35,547 nt of DNA from Acidobacteriota bacterium (GTDB lineage: Bacteria; Acidobacteriota; Blastocatellia; Pyrinomonadales; Pyrinomonadaceae), in the NCBI GenBank assembly GCA_019247455.1, contig JAFAOW010000158.1:1-35547 (forward strand), read 5' to 3'. A model generated the notes under the pieces. The model ran no database searches. It was not told the origin of the DNA and was given only the letters and a program-made list of their open reading frames with translations. Below are positions 1-8,064 of this stretch, piece by piece. Both the position numbers and the translations under genes were made by a program. Each line of letters begins with the position of its first letter. The first letter of the stretch is position 1.

Positions 1-274
1 CGCACACCTTGCCAAAAATAATGCCGCCCGCGCACCAGCCGATGAGTAGCGTCGACGTAAGTATCCCGGTCCACCAAAGGGTTGCGCTCTGCGCCTCAGG
101 TGTGCCGATCTGCAGGCCGAGGAGTGTGGGCACAGCATTAGGCGCGACGTAGTTCATCAGCAGACTGTCAAAAATGTCGAAGCCCCATCCCAGCCAGGCC
201 GCAAACAGCACGGTCCACTGGTAACCATTCATATCGAGGAGCGTTCGCCTCGGTAGTGCGATCTCACTTGCCAT
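1..274 (-). CDS. MFS transporter, N-terminal part (cut by window edge)
   Basis: The complement of the first 274 bases reads from an ATG at 274 to the left edge without a stop, giving about 91 residues. The protein opens MASEIALPRRTLLDMNGYQW, then has a first membrane helix rich in W, G and F (WTVLFAAWLGWGFDIFDSLL), a loop, and a second helix ending near the edge (LTSTLLIGWCAGGIIF). This arrangement, with an aromatic helix 1 containing a GFDxFD motif, is typical of the sialate/aromatic-acid type of major facilitator permease. A good ribosome binding site, GGAG, lies 6 bases before the ATG. It diverges from the thioesterase gene that follows. The substrate cannot be told from this fragment, and the C-terminal helices are outside the window. 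Confidence 0.8.
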   Translation of the reverse strand, partial: MASEIALPRRTLLDMNGYQWTVLFAAWLGWGFDIFDSLLMNYVAPNAVPTLLGLQIGTPEAQSATLWWTGILTSTLLIGWCAGGIIFGKVC

Positions 275-286
275 AATTTCTCCGGG

Positions 287-826
287 ATGTTGTTTTGCCT
301 GATAGCGTATACCGAAACGTCCGCGATGCATAGCCCGTCCTCGGTGGACTACAATGCGGATATGGCGGAATTATCGCTTCAAGAGAAATACTCGCCCGCT
401 AGCATTTGTTTCGGCTGCGGTCCTGCGAATGCAAAGGGCCTGCACATTCGCAGCTTCGCCGAGGGCGATGAAGTCGTCGCGGAGTGGCATTCGAAGCCCG
501 AATATCAAGCTTTCCCCGGGATGCTGAACGGCGGCATCATCGGCGCACTTCTCGACTGTCATTCCAATTGGGCGGCCGCATATTTTCTTATGAAACGCGA
601 CGGGCTTGATTACGCACCTTGTACCGTGACCGCCGAATTCCACGTCAAATTGATACGTCCGACACCCGTTGATGGTCCGATCACGCTGAAAGCGAGAGTT
701 GTCGAATCGAGCGAAGATCGTGCAACCGTCGAGGCCGAGCTGACCGCCGGCGGCAAGATCTGCGATACGTGCCGGGGTGTTTTTGTCCGGGTTAGGGAAG
801 GCCACCCGGCCTATCGTCGCTGGTAG
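287..826 (+). CDS. PaaI-family hotdog thioesterase
   Basis: Small single-domain hotdog-fold protein, up to 179 residues. An N-terminal CFGCGPANAKGLHIRSF segment is followed by the helix FPGMLNGGIIGALLDCHSNW, which matches the (H/N)GG...D active-site helix of PaaI/YbgC-type acyl-CoA thioesterases; the histidine is replaced by Asn here, as in many paralogues. The family hydrolyses acyl-CoA thioesters in the cytoplasm; the substrate is unknown. The longest reading starts at 287, only 12 bases from the divergent MFS gene, which leaves no room for promoters. Starts at 326 or 362 (MAELSLQEKYSP) are equally plausible, and none has a strong ribosome binding site. It converges on the exonuclease gene. 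Confidence 0.8.
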   Translation: MLFCLIAYTETSAMHSPSSVDYNADMAELSLQEKYSPASICFGCGPANAKGLHIRSFAEGDEVVAEWHSKPEYQAFPGMLNGGIIGALLDCHSNWAAAYFLMKRDGLDYAPCTVTAEFHVKLIRPTPVDGPITLKARVVESSEDRATVEAELTAGGKICDTCRGVFVRVREGHPAYRRW

Positions 827-837
827 CGTCTTTCCCT

Positions 838-898
838 CGAACACACGAAAGTCACAAAAGAGATATGCTAATTTTCGTGTCTTTCGTGTATTTCGTGG
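838..898. repeat. TTCGTG-phrase repeat, imperfect inverted copies
   Basis: From 871 the sequence has three TTCGTG units about 9 bases apart (TTTTCGTGTCTTTCGTGTAT, then TTCGTGG). The opposite orientation, ACACGAAAGTCACAAAAG, lies at 843-860. The arms 843-851 (ACACGAAAG) and 881-889 (CTTTCGTGT) pair perfectly. The element sits between the convergent thioesterase and exonuclease genes and could act as a weak two-way terminator, but it also runs into the exonuclease reading frame. A related phrase occurs at 2479-2510. Confidence 0.6.
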
Positions 899-1470
899 GC
901 CATTATTTTTTGCATCTGCGAGGCGAATTCACCCAGCATCCCCAGTTTCTCCATCCATGCATTTTGCTCGGCCATCAGCCGCGGTAGGTGCACGACATCC
1001 GATAACGCGTAGTTGACGAGCTCGTCGGTCCAGAGGCCGTTCCACGTGCGAGTGAATTTCGCTCGCTGCGACTTGTCGAGATCGACGGCGAAATATCGAT
1101 ACAACGTTTCCGCGAGCGAGGCGGATTGATTCGCTCCACGAGTGAGCACCTTTTCAGCGATCATCGTGTCGAACACATTCGTCGTCTCAACGCCGTGCGC
1201 CCGCAAAAACTCGAGGTCGAATTTCGCGTTGTGAAAGATCTTGATCACATCCGCGTTCGCGAGCAGGTCAGCAAACCTGCCCAATGAAACGCCCTCGCTA
1301 ATGGGAACGAGCACATTGAATTTGCCATCGGAGAATTGCACCGAATAGAGCTTACCGTACTGCGCGCTCAAGCCGGAGGTTTCTGTGTCGCAACCCAGAC
1401 AGGCGGCACCGCTCAGGCGCGAGCACGCCTCCTCGATCTCGGCGTCTGTGCGTGCGACTAGGATATCCAC
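868..1470 (-). CDS. RNase D-like 3'-5' exonuclease (DEDDy fold)
   Basis: A 200-residue DnaQ/RNase D-superfamily exonuclease domain. Exo I is seen as DTE (Asp28, Glu30), Exo II as HNAKFD (Asp85) and Exo III as YALSD (Tyr154, Asp158), so all four metal-binding acids and the DEDDy tyrosine are present. It is about half the length of E. coli RNase D (375 aa) and lacks HRDC domains, so it is the compact stand-alone form that trims RNA or DNA 3' ends. It diverges from the yceH-like gene across a 65-base spacer. The last residues (AHEIHERHEN) are encoded by a tandem-like intergenic repeat described separately, so the C-terminal tail is probably not conserved. Confidence 0.88.
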   Translation of the reverse strand: MDILVARTDAEIEEACSRLSGAACLGCDTETSGLSAQYGKLYSVQFSDGKFNVLVPISEGVSLGRFADLLANADVIKIFHNAKFDLEFLRAHGVETTNVFDTMIAEKVLTRGANQSASLAETLYRYFAVDLDKSQRAKFTRTWNGLWTDELVNYALSDVVHLPRLMAEQNAWMEKLGMLGEFASQMQKIMAHEIHERHEN

Positions 1471-1497
1471 GTTGTTGATTGTAGATTAAGTCAGAAG

Positions 1498-1515
1498 CGC
1501 CCGCGTTAGCGGGCG
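1498..1515. repeat. REP-like palindrome in the exonuclease/yceH spacer
   Basis: CGCCCGC and GCGGGCG form a perfect 7-base stem around a GTTA loop. It lies in the 65-base spacer between the divergent exonuclease and YceH genes, about 20 bases before the YceH start codon. No U-tract follows on either side and no gene ends here, so it is not a normal terminator. It resembles dispersed extragenic palindromes; only one copy is in this window. Confidence 0.5.
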
Positions 1516-1535
1516 GCCAGTTTGTTTTCTCAGCT

Positions 1536-2180
1536 ATGCCCGCATCCCTCAACGCAACCGAATGCCGCATCCTCGGCGCACTCGTCGAAAAGCAGCTCAC
1601 GACGCCGGAGTATTATCCGCTCACGCTCAACGCGCTCGTAAACGCCTGTAATCAAAAGAATAATCGCGAGCCGGTGATGTCGCTGACCCAGACTGAGGTT
1701 TCCGCGACGGTCGAGCGGCTTCGCGACCGGAATCTGATCTATGTTTTCTACGGCTCGACTAGCCGCGTGCCCAAATACAAGCACATGCTGCCGAGCGTTT
1801 ATGAATTGAATGACGCCGAGACCGCATTGATCGCTGTGCTGATGCTGCGCGGGCCGCAGACGCTCGGTGAGCTGCACGGACGCACCGCCCGCATGCACGA
1901 ATTTTCAGACCTCGGCGGGGTGCAGGAAACGCTCGACGGTCTCGCTCGCCGCGACGAACCACTCGTAGTAAAACTCGATCGCCTGGCCGGGCAAAAGGAA
2001 TCTCGCTTTGCTCATTCGTTGTCCGGACCGATCGACACGCACGCAATAGCTGACGCGCCCGCGCCGCGTGCGTCATCTGGTGATCGCATAGAGAAGCTGG
2101 AGGAAGAGGTTGCGGCGTTGCGTAGCGAGGTCGACTCGCTTAAGGTGGTGTTCGACGAATTCCGTAAACAATTCGAGTAG
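1536..2180 (+). CDS. YceH family protein (DUF480)
   Basis: A 214-residue protein with the recognisable YceH N-terminus: LNATECRILGALVEKQLTTP, followed by YYPLTLNALVNACNQKNNRE and the Q-rich winged-helix stretch. Two winged-helix modules (about 5-85 and 90-165) are followed by a variable region and a heptad-like C-terminal coiled coil from about 182 (IEKLEEEVAALRSEVDSLK). The length agrees with the family (about 215 aa). YceH proteins have no established biochemical role; the fold suggests nucleic-acid or protein binding. The start is the first ATG after the palindromic spacer. DUF6868 follows 29 bases downstream. Confidence 0.9.
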   Translation: MPASLNATECRILGALVEKQLTTPEYYPLTLNALVNACNQKNNREPVMSLTQTEVSATVERLRDRNLIYVFYGSTSRVPKYKHMLPSVYELNDAETALIAVLMLRGPQTLGELHGRTARMHEFSDLGGVQETLDGLARRDEPLVVKLDRLAGQKESRFAHSLSGPIDTHAIADAPAPRASSGDRIEKLEEEVAALRSEVDSLKVVFDEFRKQFE

Positions 2181-2209
2181 GCTTCCACCGGTCTCGTCGG
2201 AGGAAACTT

Positions 2210-2458
2210 ATGAATACAGACATGCTCCGCCATTTTTTCGCGTGGTGCGCGATCCTCAACTACGCGATGCTGATACTTTGGTTCGTGCTGCACATTGGGA
2301 TGCACGGCGCCCTGGTCAAGCTCGGCGAACGTTTCTTCAACATCCCTGCCGAGAAATACGACTCGATCAGCTTGAAAGGAATGCTTTTTCTAAAATTGGT
2401 GATCTGGGTCTTTAATATTACGCCGTATCTGGTGTTGCGGCTTTTTGTGCATCCGTAG
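2210..2458 (+). CDS. Small DUF6868-like inner-membrane protein
   Basis: 82 residues with two predicted membrane helices, at about 8-30 (FFAWCAILNYAMLILWFVLH) and 57-78 (FLKLVIWVFNITPYLVLRLF), joined by a conserved-looking loop with HGALVKLGERFF and IPAEKYD. Helix layout and motifs match the small DUF6868 family as I remember it; function unknown. A strong ribosome binding site (GGAGG, 6 bases before the ATG) supports expression. It may be cotranscribed with the preceding YceH gene. Confidence 0.8.
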   Translation: MNTDMLRHFFAWCAILNYAMLILWFVLHIGMHGALVKLGERFFNIPAEKYDSISLKGMLFLKLVIWVFNITPYLVLRLFVHP

Positions 2459-2478
2459 GCCGCATCGGCGGTAAAATT

Positions 2479-2510
2479 ATTTTTCGCGCGTCTTCGCGTA
2501 TTTGGCGAGC
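2479..2510. repeat. Second copy of the TTCGYG-phrase repeat
   Basis: The stretch TTTTTCGCGCGTCTTCGCGT, followed by ATTTGGCG, repeats the pattern seen at 871-898 with C for T in the core (TTCGCG instead of TTCGTG). It lies in the 59-base gap between the DUF6868 gene and the GH92 gene. It has no evident stem. Confidence 0.4.
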
Positions 2511-2517
2511 TGATCAT

Positions 2518-5500
2518 ATGTGTAGACACTCTCGGTCTCTATCTCTCTCGGGACTTCTCTTACTGTTCACAATTCACTGTTCTCTTTTCGATGTGGCCGC
2601 TCAGCGGACGCAAGACTACACCCGATGGGTGAATCCTTTCATCGGGACGGGCGGGCATGGGCATACGTTCCCGGGGGCGACGACGCCGTTCGGAATGGTC
2701 CAGCTCTCGCCCGACACGCGCACCGACAACTGGGACGGCTCGAGCGGCTATCACTACTCTGACGATGTGATCTATGGCTTTTCGCACACGCACCTGAGCG
2801 GCACGGGCATACCGGATTACTGCGACATCTTGTTTATGCCAACCGTCGGCGCACCGCAGTTCTTTGCAAAGGAAGGTGACAAGTCGGTCAACGGTTATGC
2901 CTCGAAGTTCTCGCATGCGAATGAGCATTCCGAGCCCGGTTACTACTCTGTGAAGCTTGATGACGATGATATTTTTGCCGAGATGACGGCGACGGCACGA
3001 GTTGGACTACACCGATATACCTTTCCAAAAAACGAGTCTGCAAATATCCTGGTCGATCTCAAATGGCGTGACAAGGTTCTTGATTCTCGGATAACGAGGG
3101 TTAGTGAGAATCGTATTGAAGGGTATAGATACTCGAAATCATGGGCCCAAGATCAAAGGATCTTCTTTGTCGCGGAGTTCTCGGAGCCCATCTCGGGGAT
3201 GACCTCGAGTTTGGGTTCTCTGCACGGCCCCGACGCATTGCGGGCAAGCGACAACTATCAGCAACTCTACTCGTTCAACTTAATACCAGGTGAACAGATC
3301 CTCGTCAAAGTCGCCCTCTCACCCGTCTCGATCGAGGGTGCTCGCAAGAATCTCGCGGCAGAGATGCCGGGCTGGGATTTTGACAAGGTTCGCGCGGACG
3401 CAAAGGCTGCGTGGAACAAAGAGCTATCAAAGATCGAGGTCACGGGCGGAACTGACGCTCAGCGAACGACGTTTTACACGGCGCTGTATCACACGATGAT
3501 CCAGCCGAATATCTTTGAGGATGTGGACGGCAGCTACCTTGGGCACGACGGGAAGGTGCATAACATCCGCGACGAAATGCAGAAGCCTGACCGTCAGGGA
3601 GGGCTTAACACGCAACGTAAGAGTAAAGCCCTTGCTGACGCGCGGGCCTCCGCACCGAGCCACGAGTACACCGTCTTCTCACTCTGGGACACGTTTCGTG
3701 CGGCGCATCCGCTATACACGATCATCGATCAAAAGCGGACGGTCGATTTCATCAACACCTTTATTCGCCAATACGAGCAGGGCGGGCGGCTGCCCGTGTG
3801 GGAGCTTGCGGGCAACGAGACCGATTGCATGATCGGTTATCACGCGGTGTCGGTGATCGCCGACGCGATGGCGAAGGGGATCAAGGGCTTCGATTACGAG
3901 AAGGCGTACGAGGCCGCGAAACATTCTGCCGAACTCGATCGCGAGGGCCTCGCCGCCTACAAAAAGCGCGGCTATATCTCGATGGAGGACACTAACGAGT
4001 CCGTATCAAAGACGCTCGAGTATGCCTACGACGATTGGTGCATCGCACAAATAGAGCGTTATTCAGGACACAAATGGTCCTTTACGTCATCCACCTCCGA
4101 GCAATTCGATGACATACAGAAACGTATGCGGAGCGACATCGACGATGCGAAACGTTTTCTTGAGGAGTACCGCCGCACACGTTCATTTGAAAATCTTTTC
4201 GATCCCGATACAGGCTTCATGCGGCCCAAGAAGAATGGCGGTTTCGTTTCCCCGTTCGCACCGAATGAGGTGACGTTTAACTACACCGAGGGCAACGCGT
4301 GGGTCTACACGTTCTTCGTACCGCAGGATGTTAGTCGTTTAATGGAACTGGAGGGCGGGCGCGACAAATTCGCCGCAAAGCTCGACGAGCTGTTTACCAC
4401 GACCGACAAGCTCGCCGGCCGTGAGCAGCCTGACATCACCGGGCTCATCGGCCAGTACGCACACGGCAACGAGCCATCGCATCACATCGCCTATCTATAC
4501 GACTACGCGGGTCAGCCCTGGAAGACACAGAAATACGTTCGTCAGATCCTCGACAATTTTTACAAGCCCGAACCGGACGGGCTCATAGGCAACGAGGACT
4601 GCGGTCAAATGTCAGCGTGGTACATTTTATCGGCGAGCGGAATTTATGAGGTGACACCGGGGACCGGTGTGTACATGTTTGGAACTCCACTGTTCCCGGA
4701 GGTGAAATACCATCTTGAAAACGGAAAAACGTTCACGATCCGCGCTAACAACTCCTCACCACAAAATATTTATATAAAAGCAGCCAGACTTAATGGCGAG
4801 GCATATGATCAAGCGTTCATTCTTCATAAAGACATAACCGATGGCTCAACACTTGAGTTTGATATGAGCGACACACCGGTGAAAACCGCGTTCAAGCCAA
4901 CACCGCCGACAAGTGGTAACTCAGGCTATGTTGCGGTTCCGATAATTGGAGATGGCAGCCGAGTATTTCGCCAGTCCTTGAGAGTTTCGGTTCGCGACGT
5001 CACACCGGGAGTCAGGATTCACTGCACTCTCGACGGAAGTGAGCCTGACGAACGCGCCATGTTATGTAATAGCCCCTTCACGATCACAAGAAATACGCGC
5101 GTTCGCGCGATCGCAATTGGCTATAAAGGTATCAAGAGTCAGATAGCCGAGGCGACGTACAACATTATTCCAAACGACTGGACCGTCAAGATCGACTCGA
5201 AATACAACCGCCAGTACACGGGCGGCGGCCCTGAGGGATTGATCGACGGCATTCGCGGCACGACGAGTCTTGCTTCGGGCGAATGGCAGGGTTATCAGGG
5301 GCAGGATTTTGTCGCGACGATCGACCTGCAGCGGCAGACGCAAGTGTCGAAGGTGGGAGGAGGCTTCTTACAGGTTGCCCGTTCGTGGATATGGATGCCG
5401 ACGCATATCGAATTTGAGGCGTCGATCGATGGCGTGAACTTCACGCGTGTTGCGGATATCAAGACGGACATAGACCCGACAGATATGAATGAACAAACCC

Positions 5501-5640
5501 GCGATTATGTGCAGTCGATCACGCCAGTCAACGCCCGATACATCCGCGTGCACGCTTACAACTTGGGGACGATCCCCGCCTGGCACCCCGGCGCGGGCTC
5601 TCAGGCGTTTATCTTTGTCGACGAGATCTTGATCAACTAA
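2518..5640 (+). CDS. Secreted GH92 family alpha-mannosidase with C-terminal accessory domains
   Basis: A 1040-residue exported enzyme. An N-terminal signal peptide ends near VAAQ (residue 28). The GH92 N-terminal beta-sandwich opens with VNPFIGTGGHGHTFPGATTP (about 37-56) and contains FSHTHLSGTG. The (alpha/alpha)6 catalytic part (about 290-785) shows LWDTFRAAHPLY, LAGNETDCMIGYHAVSVIAD, the acid-bearing NYTEGNAWVY and the GNEDCGQMSAWY segment. GH92 enzymes are calcium-dependent inverting exo-alpha-mannosidases, often alpha-1,2, that trim N-glycans or yeast mannan. After the catalytic part come a chitobiase C-terminal-like module (about 814-882) and a discoidin/F5-8 type C module (about 888-1039), probably carbohydrate-binding. 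It is longer than the usual 740-800 residues because of these. The ribosome binding site is weak. A strong terminator follows the stop. Confidence 0.92.
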   Translation: MCRHSRSLSLSGLLLLFTIHCSLFDVAAQRTQDYTRWVNPFIGTGGHGHTFPGATTPFGMVQLSPDTRTDNWDGSSGYHYSDDVIYGFSHTHLSGTGIPDYCDILFMPTVGAPQFFAKEGDKSVNGYASKFSHANEHSEPGYYSVKLDDDDIFAEMTATARVGLHRYTFPKNESANILVDLKWRDKVLDSRITRVSENRIEGYRYSKSWAQDQRIFFVAEFSEPISGMTSSLGSLHGPDALRASDNYQQLYSFNLIPGEQILVKVALSPVSIEGARKNLAAEMPGWDFDKVRADAKAAWNKELSKIEVTGGTDAQRTTFYTALYHTMIQPNIFEDVDGSYLGHDGKVHNIRDEMQKPDRQGGLNTQRKSKALADARASAPSHEYTVFSLWDTFRAAHPLYTIIDQKRTVDFINTFIRQYEQGGRLPVWELAGNETDCMIGYHAVSVIADAMAKGIKGFDYEKAYEAAKHSAELDREGLAAYKKRGYISMEDTNESVSKTLEYAYDDWCIAQIERYSGHKWSFTSSTSEQFDDIQKRMRSDIDDAKRFLEEYRRTRSFENLFDPDTGFMRPKKNGGFVSPFAPNEVTFNYTEGNAWVYTFFVPQDVSRLMELEGGRDKFAAKLDELFTTTDKLAGREQPDITGLIGQYAHGNEPSHHIAYLYDYAGQPWKTQKYVRQILDNFYKPEPDGLIGNEDCGQMSAWYILSASGIYEVTPGTGVYMFGTPLFPEVKYHLENGKTFTIRANNSSPQNIYIKAARLNGEAYDQAFILHKDITDGSTLEFDMSDTPVKTAFKPTPPTSGNSGYVAVPIIGDGSRVFRQSLRVSVRDVTPGVRIHCTLDGSEPDERAMLCNSPFTITRNTRVRAIAIGYKGIKSQIAEATYNIIPNDWTVKIDSKYNRQYTGGGPEGLIDGIRGTTSLASGEWQGYQGQDFVATIDLQRQTQVSKVGGGFLQVARSWIWMPTHIEFEASIDGVNFTRVADIKTDIDPTDMNEQTRDYVQSITPVNARYIRVHAYNLGTIPAWHPGAGSQAFIFVDEILIN

Positions 5641-5660
5641 GTGGTAGAACGGGAGAAAGC

Positions 5661-5698
5661 AAAGAAAAAGGCGGGCTACCGCGCCCGCCTTTTTCTTT
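5661..5698. terminator. Bidirectional intrinsic terminator
   Basis: A perfect 16-base stem (5661-5676 with 5683-5698, GC core GGCGGGC/GCCCGCC flanked by A and T runs) with a 6-base loop, TACCGC. The A-run on one side and T-run on the other make it work in both directions, between the convergent GH92 and bactofilin genes. Confidence 0.95.
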
Positions 5699-5710
5699 CA
5701 TCTTTTTGAC

Positions 5711-6355
5711 TTAGACGCTCGCGGCTTCCGCCGATTCCTCGTCGTCGTCGAAATCTTCGCTCAGATAAGGAGCCGGATCTTCATCTGCTTCGGCGGCTGC
5801 GACGGACGTTGCGGTCGATTCGTGATAGCTCGTCGCGGCGGCAACGGCCTCTTCTTCCTGGGTCTCGCGGGCCTTCAGCATCGAGCAGCTGCCTTCTAGG
5901 ATCGCGCCCTCCTCGACGATCAGTCGGGGTGATTGAATGTTGCCCATAACGCGCGCGGTTCGGCCGAGCTGAAGTTTCTCGGTGGCAACGATATCGCCGT
6001 TCACCGCGCCGTTGATCATCGCGGCGGCGACGGAAATGTTTGCATCGACCTGACCGTTAGTGCCGATGATGAGCGTGCCGGAATCACTTGTGACGGATCC
6101 CACCAGGTGCCCGTCGACGCGGAGCATCGCGTGGAATTCCGTTTCACCTGTAAGTGTTGTGCCGTGGCCGACGAAGCCAGAAAGGCGGCCTTCCTTGATG
6201 TCGCGGGCCATGGAATCGCTCTCCGAGATGGCGCCTGCCCGAGCCGCCGGCTGGGCGGGCTCAGTTGCGTAGTTATAAGCGTTTGACGGTGATGTCTGCG
6301 ATTCGGGATAGTCGGTACTTCCTTCGGGCCTATTGCCCCGTCCCATTCTGATCAT
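5711..6355 (-). CDS. Bactofilin (polymer-forming cytoskeletal protein)
   Basis: 214 residues from the ATG at 6355. I chose this start because GAGGT lies 8 bases upstream; an upstream in-frame ATG at 6412 would add 19 residues with no comparable site. The central domain (about 65-165) has the short repeating beta-helix pattern of bactofilins: GHGTTLTGETEFHAMLRVDG, GSVTSDSGTLIIG, MINGAVNGDIVATEKLQLG, ARVMGNIQSPRLIVEEGAIL, then EGSCSM. Flanks are disordered and acidic at the C-terminus (SEDFDDDEESAEAA). Bactofilins polymerise without nucleotide and act as scaffolds at the membrane or cell wall in shape and envelope biogenesis. It converges with GH92 and diverges from ttcA. Confidence 0.92.
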   Translation of the reverse strand: MIRMGRGNRPEGSTDYPESQTSPSNAYNYATEPAQPAARAGAISESDSMARDIKEGRLSGFVGHGTTLTGETEFHAMLRVDGHLVGSVTSDSGTLIIGTNGQVDANISVAAAMINGAVNGDIVATEKLQLGRTARVMGNIQSPRLIVEEGAILEGSCSMLKARETQEEEAVAAATSYHESTATSVAAAEADEDPAPYLSEDFDDDEESAEAASV

Positions 6356-6601
6356 ATTCGTTACCTCACTTTGATTTTGTCCCGCAAAAGGGCTTTGGAT
6401 GCAGGAATTCACCGCCAGAAGATACGTATCTTGAGGGCTCGGTTCAAGGGGGCCCGGTAAAACGGATTCTTGTAGATCCTTCCTTGCTTAACAATAATAT
6501 GGCAGCGGTCGGATGAGAGCAAGCGCTTTTTCCACAGGTTGTAAAACTTGCATCTAAGTGTCAAAATCTAACGTTTTCGCCGGATCACCCGGCAGTGACT
6601 G

Positions 6602-7501
6602 ATGAACGCCGAGACAAAGACCAAAGCTAAATTACTAAAGAAAATGGGCCGCGCCATCGAGGATTTCTCGATGATCGAGGACGGCGACAAGGTCATGGTA
6701 TGTCTCTCGGGCGGCAAGGACAGCTACACGCTGCTCGATCTGCTGCTCGACGTTCAACGCCGGGCGCCTGTAAATTTTGAAATACTTGCCGTTAACCTCG
6801 ATCAGAAGCAGCCCGACTTCCCCGAACATGTCTTGCCGGACTATCTTACCGAGCGGGGCGTGCCTTTTCGCATCGTTGAGGAGGATACCTTTTCGGTCGT
6901 AAAGGCCCATATCCCAGTGGGCAAGACATATTGCTCGCTGTGTTCGCGATTGAGGCGTGGAATTCTGTATTCCACGGCAGTCGAAGAGGGCTGCACCAAG
7001 ATCGCCCTCGGCCATCACGGCGACGACATCCTCGCCACGTTTTTAATGAATCTCTTTTACGTCGGTCAGCTAAAAGCGATGCCGCCGATCCTCAGATCAG
7101 ATGACAGCCGCAACACGCTGATCCGGCCGCTCGCTTACTGTCAGGAATCCGAGATCCAACGGTATTCGGACGAGCAGAAGTTTCCCATCATTCCCTGCAA
7201 TCTTTGCGGTTCGCAGCCAAACCTGAAACGCGCACGCGTCAAGCGGCTCATCAACGAGCTTGAGAAGGAAACGCCTTTCATCCGCCAGACTATGCTGACC
7301 GCGATGACCAATGTGACGGGATCCCACCTGATGGACAACAAGCTGTACGACTTTCAGAATTTCGAGCCGATGATAAAGGCTATCCCCGCCGGCCACGGCT
7401 CCGTCCAACGAGAACTCGACGACGTCTTTGACCACTCGGAAGCCGAATTCACGCCCGCGAGTACGGAATTCAAGTCCGTGGCGGCCGAGCTGATCCAATA
7501 A
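6602..7501 (+). CDS. ttcA: tRNA 2-thiocytidine(32) synthetase TtcA
   Basis: 299 residues with the family hallmarks. The PP-loop ATP-binding motif SGGKDS is at 36-41. The CSLC pair is Cys111/Cys114 and a second pair, CNLC, is Cys199/Cys202; these cysteines carry the [4Fe-4S] cluster used for sulfur transfer. GHHGDD and [10 protein letters not shown] are also conserved. The enzyme thiolates C32 of certain tRNAs in an ATP-dependent reaction in the cytoplasm. The length is normal. A small stem (GCCGG/CCGGC, 6579-6593) sits 8 bases before the ATG, and no strong ribosome binding site is seen. A membrane-protein gene follows 52 bases downstream. Confidence 0.94.
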   Translation: MNAETKTKAKLLKKMGRAIEDFSMIEDGDKVMVCLSGGKDSYTLLDLLLDVQRRAPVNFEILAVNLDQKQPDFPEHVLPDYLTERGVPFRIVEEDTFSVVKAHIPVGKTYCSLCSRLRRGILYSTAVEEGCTKIALGHHGDDILATFLMNLFYVGQLKAMPPILRSDDSRNTLIRPLAYCQESEIQRYSDEQKFPIIPCNLCGSQPNLKRARVKRLINELEKETPFIRQTMLTAMTNVTGSHLMDNKLYDFQNFEPMIKAIPAGHGSVQRELDDVFDHSEAEFTPASTEFKSVAAELIQ

Positions 7502-7535
7502 CTCGAACATTCCCAACATCGATCTCGTTAGGCGT

Positions 7536-7551
7536 GTAAACGGAGGTTTAC
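7536..7551 (+). promoter_or_regulatory. Hairpin presenting the ribosome binding site (GGAG loop)
   Basis: GTAAAC (7536-7541) and GTTTAC (7546-7551) pair perfectly, leaving GGAG as the four-base loop; the start codon ATG follows 2 bases later. The Shine-Dalgarno core is thus displayed in, or trapped by, a hairpin. A GGA loop overlapping the ribosome binding site is the classic target layout for the CsrA/RsmA repressor. Confidence 0.55.
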
Positions 7552-7553
7552 GA

Positions 7554-8003
7554 ATGCTTGAGAGACTTTTCCCCGAGCGGCTTGATAACGAATATCGCGG
7601 CTGGCGGACGGCGCTGTGGCTGTTTGGGCTGGTAACGGCCGTCCGGCTGCTTCAGAGCATGATGATCATCTTCAGCGGGCCGGACACGGTCAGCCGGGCG
7701 GACGGTATCGCACTTGATCAGTATGCGCCCGATGCCGCGCAGACGACGCTCGCCCTTTTTGCACTAAACTCGTGGTGGCGAGCGCTCGTCTGCTTTCTCG
7801 GCGTCGCGGTGCTGATCCGATATCGAACTGCGCTGCCAATAATGTTCGTCGTGTACCTGCTTAGCTGGGCGGGAGGGCAAGTGCTCTCATTCTGGGTACC
7901 ACTAGCACGGGTTGGGACGCCCCCGGGCCCGTGGGTGAACCTCACTATGACGGGAATAATGCTAATCGGCCTGGTCCTCTCCCTAATTAAACGCGCGGAA
8001 TAA
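7554..8003 (+). CDS. Hypothetical inner-membrane protein
   Basis: 149 residues, not recognised. Four predicted membrane helices are visible, at about 21-42 (LWLFGLVTAVRLLQSMMIIF), 60-76, 79-110 (the ALVCFLGVAVLI region and FVVYLLSWAGGQVLSFW) and 125-145 (MTGIMLIGLVLSL). The N-terminus is charged (LERLFPERLDNEYRGWR) and probably cytoplasmic. No catalytic motif was found. Translation should be efficient because GGAGG precedes the ATG, but that site lies in a hairpin described separately. It is placed after ttcA and converges on the cytochrome cluster. Confidence 0.7.
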   Translation: MLERLFPERLDNEYRGWRTALWLFGLVTAVRLLQSMMIIFSGPDTVSRADGIALDQYAPDAAQTTLALFALNSWWRALVCFLGVAVLIRYRTALPIMFVVYLLSWAGGQVLSFWVPLARVGTPPGPWVNLTMTGIMLIGLVLSLIKRAE

Positions 8004-8064
8004 TTGTTGAGTGGAGACAGTCTCCCGAGGCGCGTCTAACTATCTATCTCTCGTGTTGTTCGCC

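Noticed and set aside
2568-2595. Repetitive GTTCACAATTCACTGTTC sequence in the GH92 signal peptide
   Set aside because: It encodes a normal hydrophobic signal segment (LLLFTIHCSLF); one copy only, so a repeat origin cannot be supported.
8013-8025. GGAGAC-A-GTCTCC palindrome after the unknown membrane gene
   Set aside because: The one-base spacer cannot form a stable hairpin loop without opening inner pairs, and it has no U-tract; too short to call.
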